NCBI GenBank assembly: GCA_017462125.1
Contig: JAFTRQ010000199.1
Coordinates: 1-40,635 of the forward strand
DNA: 40,635 bases
Reading direction: 5' to 3'
Source of the DNA: Clostridia bacterium
Lineage (GTDB): Bacteria > Bacillota_A > Clostridia > Oscillospirales > CAG-272
Of this stretch, positions 25,848 to 37,820 are shown piece after piece. The stretch's first letter is position 1. The number at the start of each line of letters is the position of its first letter. The position numbers were made by a program, and so were the translations under genes. The notes beneath the pieces are model-generated. The model saw nothing but the letters and a program-made list of their open reading frames with translations, made no database searches and was not told the DNA's origin.

Positions 25848-28800
25848 ATGGCAAAGAGAACAGACTTGAAGAAGATTTTGATCATTGGATCCGGCCCTAT
25901 CGTTATCGGTCAGGCGGCTGAGTTCGACTATGCGGGCACCCAGGCGTGTCTTGCACTGAAGGAGGAGGGATACGAGGTTGTACTTGTAAACTCTAATCCT
26001 GCAACGATCATGACCGACACCGCTATTGCGGACAAGGTTTATATGGAGCCTCTCACACTTGAATATATTGCAAAGATCCTTCGCTATGAGCGTCCCGATG
26101 CGATCGTTCCCGGTATCGGCGGACAGACGGGACTGAATCTGGCTATGCAGCTTGAAAAGAAGGGCGTTTTGAAGGAGTGTCACACTGAGCTTCTCGGTAC
26201 AAGCAGCGAGAGTATTGAGAGAGCAGAGGATAGAGAGCTCTTCAAGGAGCTTTGCCAATCCATCGGCGAGCCCACGATTCCTTCCGAGATCACCTATGAT
26301 CTTGAAGAAGCAAAGGCAGCAGCTGAAAGGATCGGTTACCCCGTAGTTCTTCGTCCCGCATTCACTCTTGGCGGCACAGGCGGTGGTTTTGCGAACAATG
26401 AAGAGGAGCTGATTGAGGTCGGTCTCAATGCATTTAAGCTTTCTCCCGTTCATCAGGTGCTTATCGAGAAGAGTGTTAAGGGATACAAGGAGATCGAGTT
26501 TGAGGTTATGCGTGACTCTAACGACCACGCCATCACCATCTGCGGCATGGAGAATATCGACCCCGTGGGTGTCCACACCGGAGACTCTCTCGTTGTCGCT
26601 CCCATTATGACCCTTTCCGATCACGACAAGAAGATGCTCAACGATTCTGCTATCAAGATCATCCGCGAGCTTAAGATTGAGGGCGGCTGTAACGTTCAGT
26701 TTGCACTTGACCCTCACTCCAGCCAATATTATCTTATCGAGGTTAATCCTCGCGTTTCCCGTTCTTCCGCTCTTGCATCCAAGGCTTCGGGTTACCCTAT
26801 CGCTCGCGTTACCGCCAAGATCGCGGTCGGTATGTCTCTTGAGGAGATCAAGATCGCCAATACCAACGCGGCATTCGAGCCTCAGCTTGACTACGTTATC
26901 GCCAAGCTCCCCCGTTTCCCCTTTGATAAGTTCACTACCGCCTCTAACCATCTCGGTACACAGATGAAGGCTACCGGTGAGGTCATGGGTATCGGCTCCA
27001 ATCTGGAGGAGTGTCTCCTGAAGGGTATTCGTTCTCTTGAGGTCGGTGTAAACCACATCTATCATCACAAGTTTGATAATCTTTCCGACGACGAGCTTCG
27101 CGCTTATATCAGCGAGTTCCGCGATGATAACATTTTTGCTATCGCAGAGCTGATCTACCGCGGTGCAACGGTTGCGGAGATTCATGATATTACGAAGATT
27201 ACTCCCTTCTTCCTTGAGGCGATCAAGAATATCGTTGATATGGAAGAGACACTCAAGGCTCACGCGTTTGAGCTTGAGACACTTACTGCAGCAAAGAAGA
27301 TGGGATTCAGTGATAAGTACGTTGCAAGAATGTGGAAGTGCTCTGAGCTTGACGTATTCAAGTTCAGAAAGGAACACAACCTGTTCCCTGTATTCCGTAT
27401 GGTTGATACCTGCCATACCGGCGCGTACATTCCTTACTTCTATTCCTCTTACACCGGCGAGAATGCCTCTGTTCTCACCGATAAGAAGAAGATCGTAGTG
27501 CTTGGCGCAGGACCTATCAGAATCGGTCAGGGCGTTGAGTTTGACTACTCCACCGTTCACGCGGTAGCAACTATTAAAAATTCCGGTTACGAGGCTATTA
27601 TCATCAACAATAACCCCGAGACCGTTTCCACCGATTACACCACGGCTGATAAGCTCTACTTTGAGCCTCTGACTCCCGAGGACGTAATGAATATCATCGA
27701 GTTTGAAAAGCCCGAGGGTGTTGTTGCTTCTCTTGGCGGTCAGACCGCGATCAATTTGGCACAGCCTCTTCACGATCTTGGTGTAAAGATCATCGGCACT
27801 GACTGTGCCGCGATTGATAAGGCAGAGAACAGAGATGCATTTGAAAAGTTATTGAAGGAGCTTGGTATTCCTCAGCCTGCAGGCCGTGCCGTTACAAAGA
27901 TCGAGGATGGTGTTGCCGCAGCGGCAAGCGTAGGATACCCTGTGCTGGTTCGTCCTTCCTTCGTGCTTGGTGGCCGTGCTATGCAGATCGTTGCAAATGA
28001 GGAGCAGCTCCGCCACTATTTGAAGACCGCCGTTGAGATCGACGAGGACAAGCCCGTTCTTGTTGACAAATATATCAGCGGTAAGGAGGTCGAGGTTGAC
28101 GCAATTTGCGACGGACACGACGTATTCGTTCCCGGTATTATGGAGCTGGTTGAAAGAACCGGTGTCCACTCCGGTGACTCTATCAGTGTTTATCCTACAT
28201 TCTCTATCTCCGACAAGGTAAAGGGGACGATCCTTCAGTATGCGAAGAAGCTGGGTCTCGGTATCGGCATCGTTGGTCTTTACAACATTCAGTTTATCGT
28301 TGACAAGAACGATGAGGTGTTTATTATCGAGGTTAACCCCCGTTCGTCGAGAACCGTACCTTTCCTCTCCAAGGCTACAGGCTACAGCCTCGCGGATATT
28401 GCTACCGAGTGTATTCTTGGTAAGTCCTTGAAGGAGCAGGGAATCTTCTCACTCTACCCCGAGGAAAAGAAGAGATGGTACGTGAAGGTACCTGTGTTCT
28501 CCTTCAATAAGCTTCGCGGACTTGACGCGTATCTCTCCCCCGAGATGAAGTCTACGGGTGAGGCGATCGGTTACGACGACAAGTTCTATAGAGCGCTTTA
28601 CAAGGCACTTCAAGCATCTGGTATGCACCTGCAGAACTACGGTACCGTATTTGCAACCATTGCGGATTGCGATAAGGAGGAGGCACTGCCTCTCATCCGC
28701 CGCTTCTACAACCTTGGCTTTAATATCGAGGCTACCGAGGGTACTGCAAAGTATCTCAAGGAGAACGGCATCAGAACGCACGTGCTCAAGAAGCTGTCTG

Positions 28801-29021
28801 ATGGCTCCGAGGAGATCGCAGAGTCGCTCCGTCAGGGTCATATCGCATACGTTATCAATACAAGTGATCCCTCTTCGTCGGGAATTGCACGTGACGGTTT
28901 TGAGATCAGAAAGTACGCTACCGAGAATAACGTGACGATGTTCACCTCTCTTGATACGGTAAGAGTTCTGCTTGACGTTCTTGAGGAGACCACGCTGACC
29001 ATTTCCACCATTGACGCTTAA
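25848..29021 (+). CDS. carB: Carbamoyl-phosphate synthase large subunit (CarB)
   Basis: 1,057 residues, normal for bacterial CarB. It makes carbamoyl phosphate from bicarbonate, ATP and ammonia passed from the glutaminase subunit CarA. Two homologous ATP-grasp halves are seen, opening GSGPIVIGQAAEFDY (about residue 14) and GAGPIRIGQGVEFDY (about residue 555), and a C-terminal MGS-type allosteric domain. The start at 25848 has AAAGGAAG 8 nt upstream. The partner carA is not beside it: 69 bp separate it from pyrC, and none of the other genes in the window is a CarA. CarA must therefore be encoded elsewhere. Confidence 0.97.
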   Translation: MAKRTDLKKILIIGSGPIVIGQAAEFDYAGTQACLALKEEGYEVVLVNSNPATIMTDTAIADKVYMEPLTLEYIAKILRYERPDAIVPGIGGQTGLNLAMQLEKKGVLKECHTELLGTSSESIERAEDRELFKELCQSIGEPTIPSEITYDLEEAKAAAERIGYPVVLRPAFTLGGTGGGFANNEEELIEVGLNAFKLSPVHQVLIEKSVKGYKEIEFEVMRDSNDHAITICGMENIDPVGVHTGDSLVVAPIMTLSDHDKKMLNDSAIKIIRELKIEGGCNVQFALDPHSSQYYLIEVNPRVSRSSALASKASGYPIARVTAKIAVGMSLEEIKIANTNAAFEPQLDYVIAKLPRFPFDKFTTASNHLGTQMKATGEVMGIGSNLEECLLKGIRSLEVGVNHIYHHKFDNLSDDELRAYISEFRDDNIFAIAELIYRGATVAEIHDITKITPFFLEAIKNIVDMEETLKAHAFELETLTAAKKMGFSDKYVARMWKCSELDVFKFRKEHNLFPVFRMVDTCHTGAYIPYFYSSYTGENASVLTDKKKIVVLGAGPIRIGQGVEFDYSTVHAVATIKNSGYEAIIINNNPETVSTDYTTADKLYFEPLTPEDVMNIIEFEKPEGVVASLGGQTAINLAQPLHDLGVKIIGTDCAAIDKAENRDAFEKLLKELGIPQPAGRAVTKIEDGVAAAASVGYPVLVRPSFVLGGRAMQIVANEEQLRHYLKTAVEIDEDKPVLVDKYISGKEVEVDAICDGHDVFVPGIMELVERTGVHSGDSISVYPTFSISDKVKGTILQYAKKLGLGIGIVGLYNIQFIVDKNDEVFIIEVNPRSSRTVPFLSKATGYSLADIATECILGKSLKEQGIFSLYPEEKKRWYVKVPVFSFNKLRGLDAYLSPEMKSTGEAIGYDDKFYRALYKALQASGMHLQNYGTVFATIADCDKEEALPLIRRFYNLGFNIEATEGTAKYLKENGIRTHVLKKLSDGSEEIAESLRQGHIAYVINTSDPSSSGIARDGFEIRKYATENNVTMFTSLDTVRVLLDVLEETTLTISTIDA

Positions 29022-29025
29022 TGAT

Positions 29026-29146
29026 ATGCCGACTCAATTTTTCCGTATGCTGTGTTGCTCCTCGAAAGCAGCTCGACGTAGGTAAAACTACGCCTTCGCT
29101 TTGCTTTCTCCGGTGCGCCTTGCCTACGAAATAATTGAGCCGGCAT
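29026..29146 (+). repeat. Interspersed hairpin element, copy 2 (carB-pyrK)
   Basis: This 121-nt element begins five bases after the carB stop. Its ends form an imperfect inverted repeat (about 20 of 24 positions). The core is nearly identical to that at 9245-9362, with the same CGTAG-GTAAAA-CTACG hairpin and CGGTGCGCCTT tail. Confidence 0.85.
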
Positions 29147-29171
29147 CTAAAGAAAATATAAGGAAAGATTA

Positions 29172-30802
<1,631 letters not shown>

Positions 30803-30839
30803 TCGCCCTGCTTCTCCTTGGTGAATGAAAGGAAACGCT

Positions 30840-33584
30840 ATGATTTATGCATCTTTTTCTCTGAATGGCACGTGGAGAATGGATTACCGCGAGGAGGTCT
30901 ATTCGTCCGAAAAGCAACCGGAATTCAAGGGTGCTTTGATCGAAAATGCCGTTCCCGGTTATTGGGAGGATATGACAGACCGTTTTTCTAAGGCTGAGTT
31001 TTACAGATCCCTGCGAGTAAATCCCGCTTATGGTCTTTGGCAATATCCGATCTCACAATACTGCCCCGATATGTCTTTGCCTAATGTTTTGGGCAACTTC
31101 TTCTATAGCCGTACCTTCCTTTGTGAAAATATTGATATGCCTGCCGCTTTGTACTTCGGCGGTGTGCATAACGCGGTGTCGGTTTGGTTAAACGGTGAGT
31201 TTTTGGGCAGACATGAGGGTTACAGCACCTCATTTGAAATGCATATTCCCAACGGACTTTTAAAGGACGGTGAGAATTCTATCGTTTTATCGGTGTCGAA
31301 TCATCGATTGGATGGCTTTGATGACCAACCTGTGGTTGGACTCAGCTCACGCGCGGACAGCGAGTGTAGCGGTGGAATTTGGGGCGACGTTGAGTTAAGA
31401 GTTTATACAAGCCCCTTGCGAGATCTTGCAGTTCTTGTTTCCGAGGACCTCAAGACGGTTGACGTTAAAATTGAGGCGACTTCAGAGCTTGATCTTAAGT
31501 GGACTGTTCTCGACGGTGAAAAAGCGGTCAAGAGCGGGGAGGCAAAGGGAAGCTTTTTCTTCGATACAGACGGCCTTGCATATTGGAGCCCCGAATGCCC
31601 CAAAAGATACATTTTGCGCGTTGAGAGCGGTGAAGCGACGCTTGAAAGAGAGTTCGGCGTTCGTAGACTGACTGTGGACGGCGTGCATTTGCGGCTCAAC
31701 GGAGAGCCTTACTATTTGCGCGGTATTTGTGAGCATTGTTATTACCCCGAGACGGTAAATCCCTGCCGTGATATTACGTTCTATCGTAACGTTATCAAAA
31801 AGCTAAAGGAGCTGGGCTTCAACTACATCCGATTTCACACATACGTGCCGACTGAGGAATATATGCAGGCGGCAGATGAGTTGGGTATTCTGATGCATAT
31901 TGAAAGTCCCTCTAATACCACCTTCGAGGAGTGGATGGATATTGTACGGGTGGGACGCAGACACACCTCGACCGTCATCTACTGTTGTGGAAACGAGTTG
32001 CAGATGCACGATAAGTTTATCGATCATTTGCACAGATGCGCCGATGAGGTGCACGAAAAGACAGACTCGCTTTTCTCACCAATGAGTGCCTTGCGCGGTC
32101 TTGAATACGCCTTCGGTAATGAGCCCGACAAGATGGATGAGGTGGTCCAGGAGCCTATGCCGCACAATCCTCGCAGATTCGCGATCACGAACGAGTTCTG
32201 CGATCTTTACAACAGTTATACAAATGCGCACCACAGCTATTTTTCAATGAATTGTGATGTTGAAAAGGTGGATAGCTGGAGTGCAGTTTACAACAAACCC
32301 CGCTTGAGCCATGAGATCTGCATCGACGGTACTTATACCGACCTCAGTCTGAAGGACCGATATAAAGGAACCAGAATCGGCAAATACAGCGATATGCTGG
32401 AATCTCTTGAAAGACATCTTGAAGCGAAGGGGCTTTTGAAAAAGGCACCTCTGTATTTTAGAAATTCTTGCGAGTGGCAGAGAAGAAACAGAAAATACTG
32501 CTTCGAGGCGGTACGCCGCGGCGAGCATATCGCGGGATACGATTTTCTTGGCCCTATTGACACCCATTGGCATACCTTTGGTTACGACGTGGGAATGATG
32601 AACGAGTTTTACGAGCTGAAGCCCGGCGAGAGCGTTCGTAACGTACGGATGTATAACTCTGACACGGTGCTTTTGACCGACCTTGGCAGAAAAGCCAATT
32701 TTGCTTCCGGAGAGCAGCTTTCCTGCAGTATCCTGACCTCATGCTACGGTGTGAGAGAGCTGAAGGATGCTTGGCTCAATATCCGTCTGACCTTGGATGG
32801 AAGAGTCATCGAGCGCAGACGGATCAACGTTGATGGCGTGAAGGGCGGAGCGGTTACTAAGCTTTACGATTTCAATGCAACACTGCCCGAGGTACATAAG
32901 CCCTGCGAAATGAAGCTTTATGTAGAGCTTGATGCAGAGAATATGTTTGCAGAGAATGAGTGGGAGCTTTATCTCTACCCGAGAATCGGTGAAATCGATA
33001 CGAAGGATCTTACTGTGGTGAACGGCATTAGCGAAAGTGATCTTGCCGATGCTATGGAGCAGGGAAAGAAGGTCGTGCTTTTGGGCGCATCTCCGTTCCC
33101 AAGTAATTCGATGTCCTTCAAGATCGCCCTTGCCGGAAGACCTGAAGGCAATCTTGCTACAGTGATTGCAGACCATCCGATTTTCAGCGATCTGCCTCAC
33201 GGTGGATTTTGCGGTTGGCAATTCGAAAGCCTGATGGAGGGAGGCCGCGCAGTTTTCCTTGACAGCGACAAGGTGCCCTTCGATCCGATCGTTGACGTGG
33301 CGCACTCTCATAAGAACGCTATGAAGCAGGCGGCGCTCTTTGAATTCAATATGCTGAACGGAAAATTTTTGGTTTGCTCCTTTAATTTCAAGGATAGCGA
33401 TCCCGCAGCTTGCTGGTTGAAAAAAAGAATTATCGACTATGCAAACAGTGATCGGTTTGAGCCTGTGCATACCATTGATCGCGAAGGACTTCATTCGCTG
33501 ATCAGCCGTAATGTGGTAAGCTCGGGTGGAAATACCAACTTTGCCTTCAACCCGAATGATAAGGCTGCAAAAAACAGAAAATAA
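30840..33584 (+). CDS. Glycoside hydrolase family 2-like enzyme
   Basis: 914 residues with the GH2 order: sugar-binding jelly roll (about 1-190, with FGGVHNAVSVWLNGEFLG), Ig-like domain (about 195-275) and TIM barrel (about 285-600), then a beta-rich C-terminal part with a GATase/ThuA-like look (uncertain). The likely acid/base is Glu386 in CCGNELQ. The nucleophile may be Glu492 in LSHEICIDGTY, or the Glu in ITNEFCD. No signal peptide, so probably cytoplasmic. GH2 includes beta-galactosidases, glucuronidases and mannosidases; the substrate cannot be told. The start at 30840 follows AAAGGA; the ATG at 30825 overlaps that site. It sits inside the pyrimidine operon between pyrD and pyrF, with small gaps on both sides, an unusual place. 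Confidence 0.8.
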   Translation: MIYASFSLNGTWRMDYREEVYSSEKQPEFKGALIENAVPGYWEDMTDRFSKAEFYRSLRVNPAYGLWQYPISQYCPDMSLPNVLGNFFYSRTFLCENIDMPAALYFGGVHNAVSVWLNGEFLGRHEGYSTSFEMHIPNGLLKDGENSIVLSVSNHRLDGFDDQPVVGLSSRADSECSGGIWGDVELRVYTSPLRDLAVLVSEDLKTVDVKIEATSELDLKWTVLDGEKAVKSGEAKGSFFFDTDGLAYWSPECPKRYILRVESGEATLEREFGVRRLTVDGVHLRLNGEPYYLRGICEHCYYPETVNPCRDITFYRNVIKKLKELGFNYIRFHTYVPTEEYMQAADELGILMHIESPSNTTFEEWMDIVRVGRRHTSTVIYCCGNELQMHDKFIDHLHRCADEVHEKTDSLFSPMSALRGLEYAFGNEPDKMDEVVQEPMPHNPRRFAITNEFCDLYNSYTNAHHSYFSMNCDVEKVDSWSAVYNKPRLSHEICIDGTYTDLSLKDRYKGTRIGKYSDMLESLERHLEAKGLLKKAPLYFRNSCEWQRRNRKYCFEAVRRGEHIAGYDFLGPIDTHWHTFGYDVGMMNEFYELKPGESVRNVRMYNSDTVLLTDLGRKANFASGEQLSCSILTSCYGVRELKDAWLNIRLTLDGRVIERRRINVDGVKGGAVTKLYDFNATLPEVHKPCEMKLYVELDAENMFAENEWELYLYPRIGEIDTKDLTVVNGISESDLADAMEQGKKVVLLGASPFPSNSMSFKIALAGRPEGNLATVIADHPIFSDLPHGGFCGWQFESLMEGGRAVFLDSDKVPFDPIVDVAHSHKNAMKQAALFEFNMLNGKFLVCSFNFKDSDPAACWLKKRIIDYANSDRFEPVHTIDREGLHSLISRNVVSSGGNTNFAFNPNDKAAKNRK

Positions 33585-33605
33585 TTTGAAAGGATATATA
33601 AGAAA

Positions 33606-34304
33606 ATGGGAAAAGACGTAATCATCGCGTGTGATTTTGACAGCGCGGAAAAGACATTTGCATTTCTTGACAAGTTCACCGGCAGAAAGCCTTTTGTCAA
33701 GATCGGTATGGAGCTTTATTATGCGGAGGGTCCTTCCATAGTAAAGGAAATAAAGAAGAGAGGACACAAAATATTCCTTGACCTTAAGCTTCACGATATC
33801 CCCAATACGGTTAAAAAGTCTATGGCGGTTCTTTCTCGCCTTGATGTTGATATGACTAACCTTCACGCTGCCGGTACTAAGAGAATGATGGAAGCGGCTA
33901 TTGAGGGCTTGACTCGCGAAGACGGAAGCCGTCCTATGCTTATCGCGGTAACTCAGCTTACTTCTACCGATCAGGAGGCTATGGAGAACGACCTCCTTAT
34001 CAAGGAGCCTATCGACAAGGTCGTTATGCACTATGCTCACAACGCTATGGAGGCTGGACTTGACGGTGTAGTTTGCTCGCCTCTTGAGGCAGGTAAGGTT
34101 CACGACACCTGCGGTAAGAGCTTTGTAACTGTAACTCCCGGTGTAAGATTTGCTGACGGCGACATCGGCGACCAGAAGAGAGTTATGACTCCTGCTGAGG
34201 CAAAGAAGATCGGTTCTGACTACATCGTAGTAGGACGCCCCATCACAGCTGCCCCCGATCCTGTTGCTGCATACGAGAGATGTGTCGCTGAATTCTGCGA
34301 TTGA
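33606..34304 (+). CDS. pyrF: Orotidine 5'-phosphate decarboxylase (PyrF)
   Basis: 232 residues, a cytoplasmic TIM barrel. It decarboxylates OMP to UMP, the last step of the pathway. The catalytic Asp-Lys-x-x-Asp array is in [11 protein letters not shown] (Asp59, Lys61, Asp64). The C-terminal phosphate-binding segment [14 protein letters not shown] fits the family. An AAAGGA site lies about 12 nt before the start, and the gene begins 21 nt after the GH2-like gene. Confidence 0.96.
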   Translation: MGKDVIIACDFDSAEKTFAFLDKFTGRKPFVKIGMELYYAEGPSIVKEIKKRGHKIFLDLKLHDIPNTVKKSMAVLSRLDVDMTNLHAAGTKRMMEAAIEGLTREDGSRPMLIAVTQLTSTDQEAMENDLLIKEPIDKVVMHYAHNAMEAGLDGVVCSPLEAGKVHDTCGKSFVTVTPGVRFADGDIGDQKRVMTPAEAKKIGSDYIVVGRPITAAPDPVAAYERCVAEFCD

Positions 34305-34379
34305 TTTTGCGGCATTCGTTATAAGAGAAGTTAGCGGGTGCAAAAAACACTTAAATTTATTTGGGAAAGCTTTTGAGCT

Positions 34380-34405
34380 CCAACCCTTTTCTCGAAAAGG
34401 GTTGG
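34380..34405 (+). repeat. Perfect 11-bp hairpin in the pyrF-pyrE gap
   Basis: CCAACCCTTTT (34380-34390) and AAAAGGGTTGG (34395-34405) pair around CTCG. No T-tract follows. It reads in frame with pyrE and would extend that protein artificially to 34361. It may belong to another family of dispersed elements, but no second copy is in the window. Confidence 0.7.
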
Positions 34406-34432
34406 TCGCCGAAGGCAGAAAGGAATAGAAAA

Positions 34433-35089
34433 ATGGAAGCATATAAGAGAGAATTTATACAGTTTTTGGAGAACGCAGGCGTTCTCAAGTTTGGTGATTT
34501 CACCGCAAAGAGCGGCAGAAAGATCCCTTACTTCATCAACGCAGGAATGATCAAGACCGGTAACGATATCGCGACCCTTGGTGAGTTCTACGCGAAGGCA
34601 TACAAGGAGAAGCTCGGTGACAAGCAGTCTGTTCTTTACGGACCTGCATACAAGGGCATTTCTCTGTCGGTATCCGCAGCGGTTGCTCTTTCTAAGAACG
34701 GTCTTAACGTACCCTTCTTCTTCAACCGTAAGGAAGTCAAAGACCACGGTGAGGGTGGCGTATTCGTAGGTTACGTGCCTCAGGCAGGCGAGGAGATCGT
34801 TATTATTGAGGACGTTATCACCGCAGGCACCGCAATCCGTGAGAGCATGGAGATTCTCTCCCACCTTGAGGGCACGAAGGTTGCCGCTACCTTTATTATG
34901 GTAGACCGCAAGGAAAAGGGTCAGGGCGAAAAGGGTGCTATGCAGGAGATCGAGGAGCAGTTCGGCTTCCCCGTATACTCTATCGTAGACGTTTACGACA
35001 TTATCGAGTATCTTGAAGAGGACGAGAAGAACGCCGAGAACGTTCAGAGAATCAAGAACTATCTCGCAGTTAATGGTGCGAAGGCTTAA
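34433..35089 (+). CDS. pyrE: Orotate phosphoribosyltransferase (PyrE)
   Basis: 218 residues. It joins orotate and PRPP to form OMP. The PRPP-binding loop IEDVITAGTA is at residues 125-134, with the usual GPAYKGISL segment near residue 70 and FNRKEVKDHGEGG near 97-109. The start at 34433 (MEAYKREF) has AAAGGA 9 nt upstream; the longer frame from 34361 is translated from the hairpin just before it and is rejected. Confidence 0.95.
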   Translation: MEAYKREFIQFLENAGVLKFGDFTAKSGRKIPYFINAGMIKTGNDIATLGEFYAKAYKEKLGDKQSVLYGPAYKGISLSVSAAVALSKNGLNVPFFFNRKEVKDHGEGGVFVGYVPQAGEEIVIIEDVITAGTAIRESMEILSHLEGTKVAATFIMVDRKEKGQGEKGAMQEIEEQFGFPVYSIVDVYDIIEYLEEDEKNAENVQRIKNYLAVNGAKA

Positions 35090-35118
35090 TTGTCTGAGCA
35101 GATTAAGAAAGGTAAAAT

Positions 35119-36036
35119 ATGAGACATCTTATTGATATTCAAGAGCTGTCCACCGATGAGATCGAGGAGCTTATAAAGGTTGCCGAGGATATAATCGCCA
35201 ACCCCCGAAAGTATGCCGATTCCTGCCGCTATAAGAAGTTGGCTACGCTTTTCTTCGAACCCTCAACGAGAACCAGACTTTCCTTCGAGGCAGCTATGTA
35301 TGAGCTTGGTGGAAACGTACTGTCTATGGCAAGCGCAGGATCATCCAGCGCGGCGAAGGGCGAGAGTGTTGCTGATACCGCAAAGACGGTTTCCTGTTAC
35401 GCGGACATTATCGCTATGCGTCACCCTAAGGAAGGTGCACCTCTTGTGGCTTCGATGAACGCCTCTATCCCCGTTATCAACGCGGGTGACGGAGGTCACA
35501 ATCACCCTACACAGACCCTTGCAGACCTGCTTACTATCTGGCGTGAAAAGGGAAGATTTAACAACCTGACCGTGGGATTTTGCGGCGATTTGAAGTTTGG
35601 CAGAACCGTTCACTCGCTTATCAGTGCGCTGTCACGTTACACCGGCATCAAGATCGTACTGATCTCACCCGAGGAACTGAAGCTCCCCAGCTACGTTAAG
35701 GAAGAATACTTAAAGCCTAACGGTATTGAATATGTGCAGACCACAGATCTTCTCGAGGTTATGCCCGAGCTGGATGTGCTCTATATGACGAGAGTTCAGC
35801 GTGAGAGATTCTTCAATGAGGAGGACTATCTCCGCCTTAAAGACAGCTACATTTTGACTCCCGATAAGCTGAAGACGGCTAAGAGCGATCTTTCGATCCT
35901 TCATCCGCTACCCAGAGTCAACGAGATCGCGGTTTCCATCGATGCTGATCCTCGCGCGTGCTACTTCAAGCAGGTGCTTAATGGAAAATATATGAGAATG
36001 GCGCTTATTCTCAAGCTTTTGGAGGTAACGGTATGA
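35119..36036 (+). CDS. pyrB: Aspartate carbamoyltransferase catalytic subunit (PyrB)
   Basis: 305 residues. It makes carbamoyl-aspartate from carbamoyl phosphate and aspartate. The carbamoyl-phosphate loop FFEPSTRTR (45-53) is intact, as are HPTQTLADL and HPLPRVNEI. The start has AAAGG upstream. The stop overlaps the pyrI start by four bases (ATGA), coupling the catalytic and regulatory chains, so the enzyme is likely the allosteric c/r type. Confidence 0.97.
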   Translation: MRHLIDIQELSTDEIEELIKVAEDIIANPRKYADSCRYKKLATLFFEPSTRTRLSFEAAMYELGGNVLSMASAGSSSAAKGESVADTAKTVSCYADIIAMRHPKEGAPLVASMNASIPVINAGDGGHNHPTQTLADLLTIWREKGRFNNLTVGFCGDLKFGRTVHSLISALSRYTGIKIVLISPEELKLPSYVKEEYLKPNGIEYVQTTDLLEVMPELDVLYMTRVQRERFFNEEDYLRLKDSYILTPDKLKTAKSDLSILHPLPRVNEIAVSIDADPRACYFKQVLNGKYMRMALILKLLEVTV

Positions 36037-36464
36037 ATATAGATTCGATAAAGAACGGCATCGTTATCGACCACATCACCGCAGGACTTGGAATGACGAT
36101 CTACCGTCTTCTGAAGCTTGACGAGCTTGATTGCGCGGTAGCTATCATCAAGAATGCAACCAGCCGCAAGATGGGAAAAAAGGATATTATCAAAATTGAC
36201 GCCGACATTGAGCTGAATATGGACATTCTCGGCTACGTCGATCCCGGTATTACCGTTGATATTATCAAGAATTCTCAGCTCATTGAAAAAAAGAGCATCG
36301 GTCTTCCCGAAAAGCTGACAGGTGTAGTTAAATGTAAGAACCCCCGTTGTATCACCACCACCGAGCAGGAATTGCCCCATATCTTTAAGCTGACCGATAG
36401 AGAAAAGCGCATTTACCGTTGCATCTATTGTGAGGTCAAGGCTGAAGAAAGTAAGCTTATTTGA
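36033..36464 (+). CDS. pyrI: Aspartate carbamoyltransferase regulatory subunit (PyrI)
   Basis: 143 residues. It binds nucleotide effectors in its N-terminal half and zinc in its C-terminal half, holding the PyrB trimers together. The four zinc cysteines are Cys101, Cys106, Cys130 and Cys133 (C-x4-C ... C-x2-C). The start overlaps pyrB by four bases. Its presence argues for feedback control of the first committed pyrimidine step at the enzyme level, fitting the lack of a visible PyrR attenuator. Confidence 0.96.
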   Translation: MNIDSIKNGIVIDHITAGLGMTIYRLLKLDELDCAVAIIKNATSRKMGKKDIIKIDADIELNMDILGYVDPGITVDIIKNSQLIEKKSIGLPEKLTGVVKCKNPRCITTTEQELPHIFKLTDREKRIYRCIYCEVKAEESKLI

Positions 36465-36468
36465 ATTT

Positions 36469-36492
36469 AAGGGCGGTCTTGCGATCGCCCTT
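36469..36492 (+). terminator. Weak terminator-like hairpin after pyrI
   Basis: AAGGGCG (36469-36475) and CGCCCTT (36486-36492) form a 7-bp stem five bases after the pyrI stop. The tail (TAGAAAATTTT) is a poor T-tract, so it may only partly stop transcription before the next gene. Confidence 0.4.
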
Positions 36493-36514
36493 TAGAAAAT
36501 TTTGGAGAATTATT

Positions 36515-37798
36515 ATGATAGTTAGCTTCGATAAAGACACAGTTTTAGAGTTTAAGGTTCTCCTTCCTCTGTATCTGCCGTTTTATAATCAAGGAAACGT
36601 CAACGTCTATTACAAATATGAGAAATTTGACCTCGATCCCTTTGATCTGAAGGCTTCAAGTACCTCGGGCTCGCCCGTGCTGATAACTCCTAACGCCTTT
36701 TTCGGCTTTCTTAACAACGAGGTTGGTGGCAGATTTGCCCACAACGGAAAGGGAAAGCTGACCGTTACTTGTCCTGCGGGTCAAAGCCTTTATTATAACG
36801 AGAGCTGTGATCCCTTTGCCGAGTGGAAAAAGTACAACAGCGTTGTGCTGAAGTCGATGCCCGAGCAGAAAAATGAGAAATTTTGGGGCGCGATTGAGTA
36901 TTGCACCTGGAATGAGCAGAAAAGATGGCAAAAGGAAAGGGGGCTTGAAAGTACCCAGGCGCCCCTTGACGAAAAAATGGTCTATGACTATATGGATCGA
37001 ATTGAAAAATTAGGTCTTCCCAAGGGAAAGCTCACCATCGACGACGGCTGGGACGTGGAGTTTAACGAAAAGGGTCAGCGAATTTTTGGTAACTATACAG
37101 CGAATCCCGAAAAATTCCCTGATATGGAACGCCTCTGCAAGGATATGGCTTCGCGCGGATTTATCCCCGGACTCTGGCTTTGTCCCTTTGTTATCACCGA
37201 GGATTGCGAGATAGCGAAGGCGCACCCCGAGGTTGTTGGAGACAGTTATCACGCAGACCCGAATTTCCCGCTCCGTTGGAGATATTTGCTTGTAAAACCC
37301 GTTCTTGAAGACTATTTTTACGGTATTTTCAAGAAATATATCAATATGGGCTTCCGTAAGTTCAAGCTTGACATCGCCTACGGTCACAAGACCCATATGA
37401 GAGATCTGCTGAAAATGATGTATCGTATTATCAAGGAGATCGACCGCACGGTTGAAGTGGAGAGTCATATCCCCGATGTTTTCGTGTCGCAGTATTGCGA
37501 TACCGTCAGACTCAATGACGTAAGTCTTGATCCCGAGGGCAAGTGGAGAGGCTTAACACAGGAGCATTACAAGGTCTGCCGCTATTCCTCGCCACATAAG
37601 ATCCTTAACCTTGACCACCTCGGTACAAATACCGCTGTGCCTCCTGCCGATAAGTTTTTGGAGCATAGCCATATGATCCTCGCACTTGAGGGCGGCTATC
37701 CGTGCGTCTCGCTTCTGCCCGATTGCTATGACGAACAGGTGCAGAAGGAGTTTGTCGATGCGGTTTGCGCATGGTGTGAGGCGCATATTGAAGTATAA
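36515..37798 (+). CDS. GH36/GH31-clan (alpha-galactosidase-like) glycoside hydrolase
   Basis: 427 residues of a TIM-barrel glycosidase resembling clan GH-D. The LTIDDGWD segment (Asp177-Trp179 region) matches the substrate-binding DDGW of alpha-galactosidases. FKLDIAYG gives a likely nucleophile, Asp286, and CDTVRLND (329-335) a possible acid/base. It is shorter than full GH36 enzymes, with a small N-terminal beta part of about 120 residues. No signal peptide, so probably cytoplasmic. The start at 36515 has TTTGGAG 8 nt upstream; the frame running back to 36461 overlaps pyrI. Exact substrate unknown. It follows pyrI after a weak hairpin, so it may be co-transcribed with the pyrimidine genes. 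Confidence 0.72.
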   Translation: MIVSFDKDTVLEFKVLLPLYLPFYNQGNVNVYYKYEKFDLDPFDLKASSTSGSPVLITPNAFFGFLNNEVGGRFAHNGKGKLTVTCPAGQSLYYNESCDPFAEWKKYNSVVLKSMPEQKNEKFWGAIEYCTWNEQKRWQKERGLESTQAPLDEKMVYDYMDRIEKLGLPKGKLTIDDGWDVEFNEKGQRIFGNYTANPEKFPDMERLCKDMASRGFIPGLWLCPFVITEDCEIAKAHPEVVGDSYHADPNFPLRWRYLLVKPVLEDYFYGIFKKYINMGFRKFKLDIAYGHKTHMRDLLKMMYRIIKEIDRTVEVESHIPDVFVSQYCDTVRLNDVSLDPEGKWRGLTQEHYKVCRYSSPHKILNLDHLGTNTAVPPADKFLEHSHMILALEGGYPCVSLLPDCYDEQVQKEFVDAVCAWCEAHIEV

Positions 37799-37820
37799 AG
37801 CCGATTTTAGCACGGTTATA

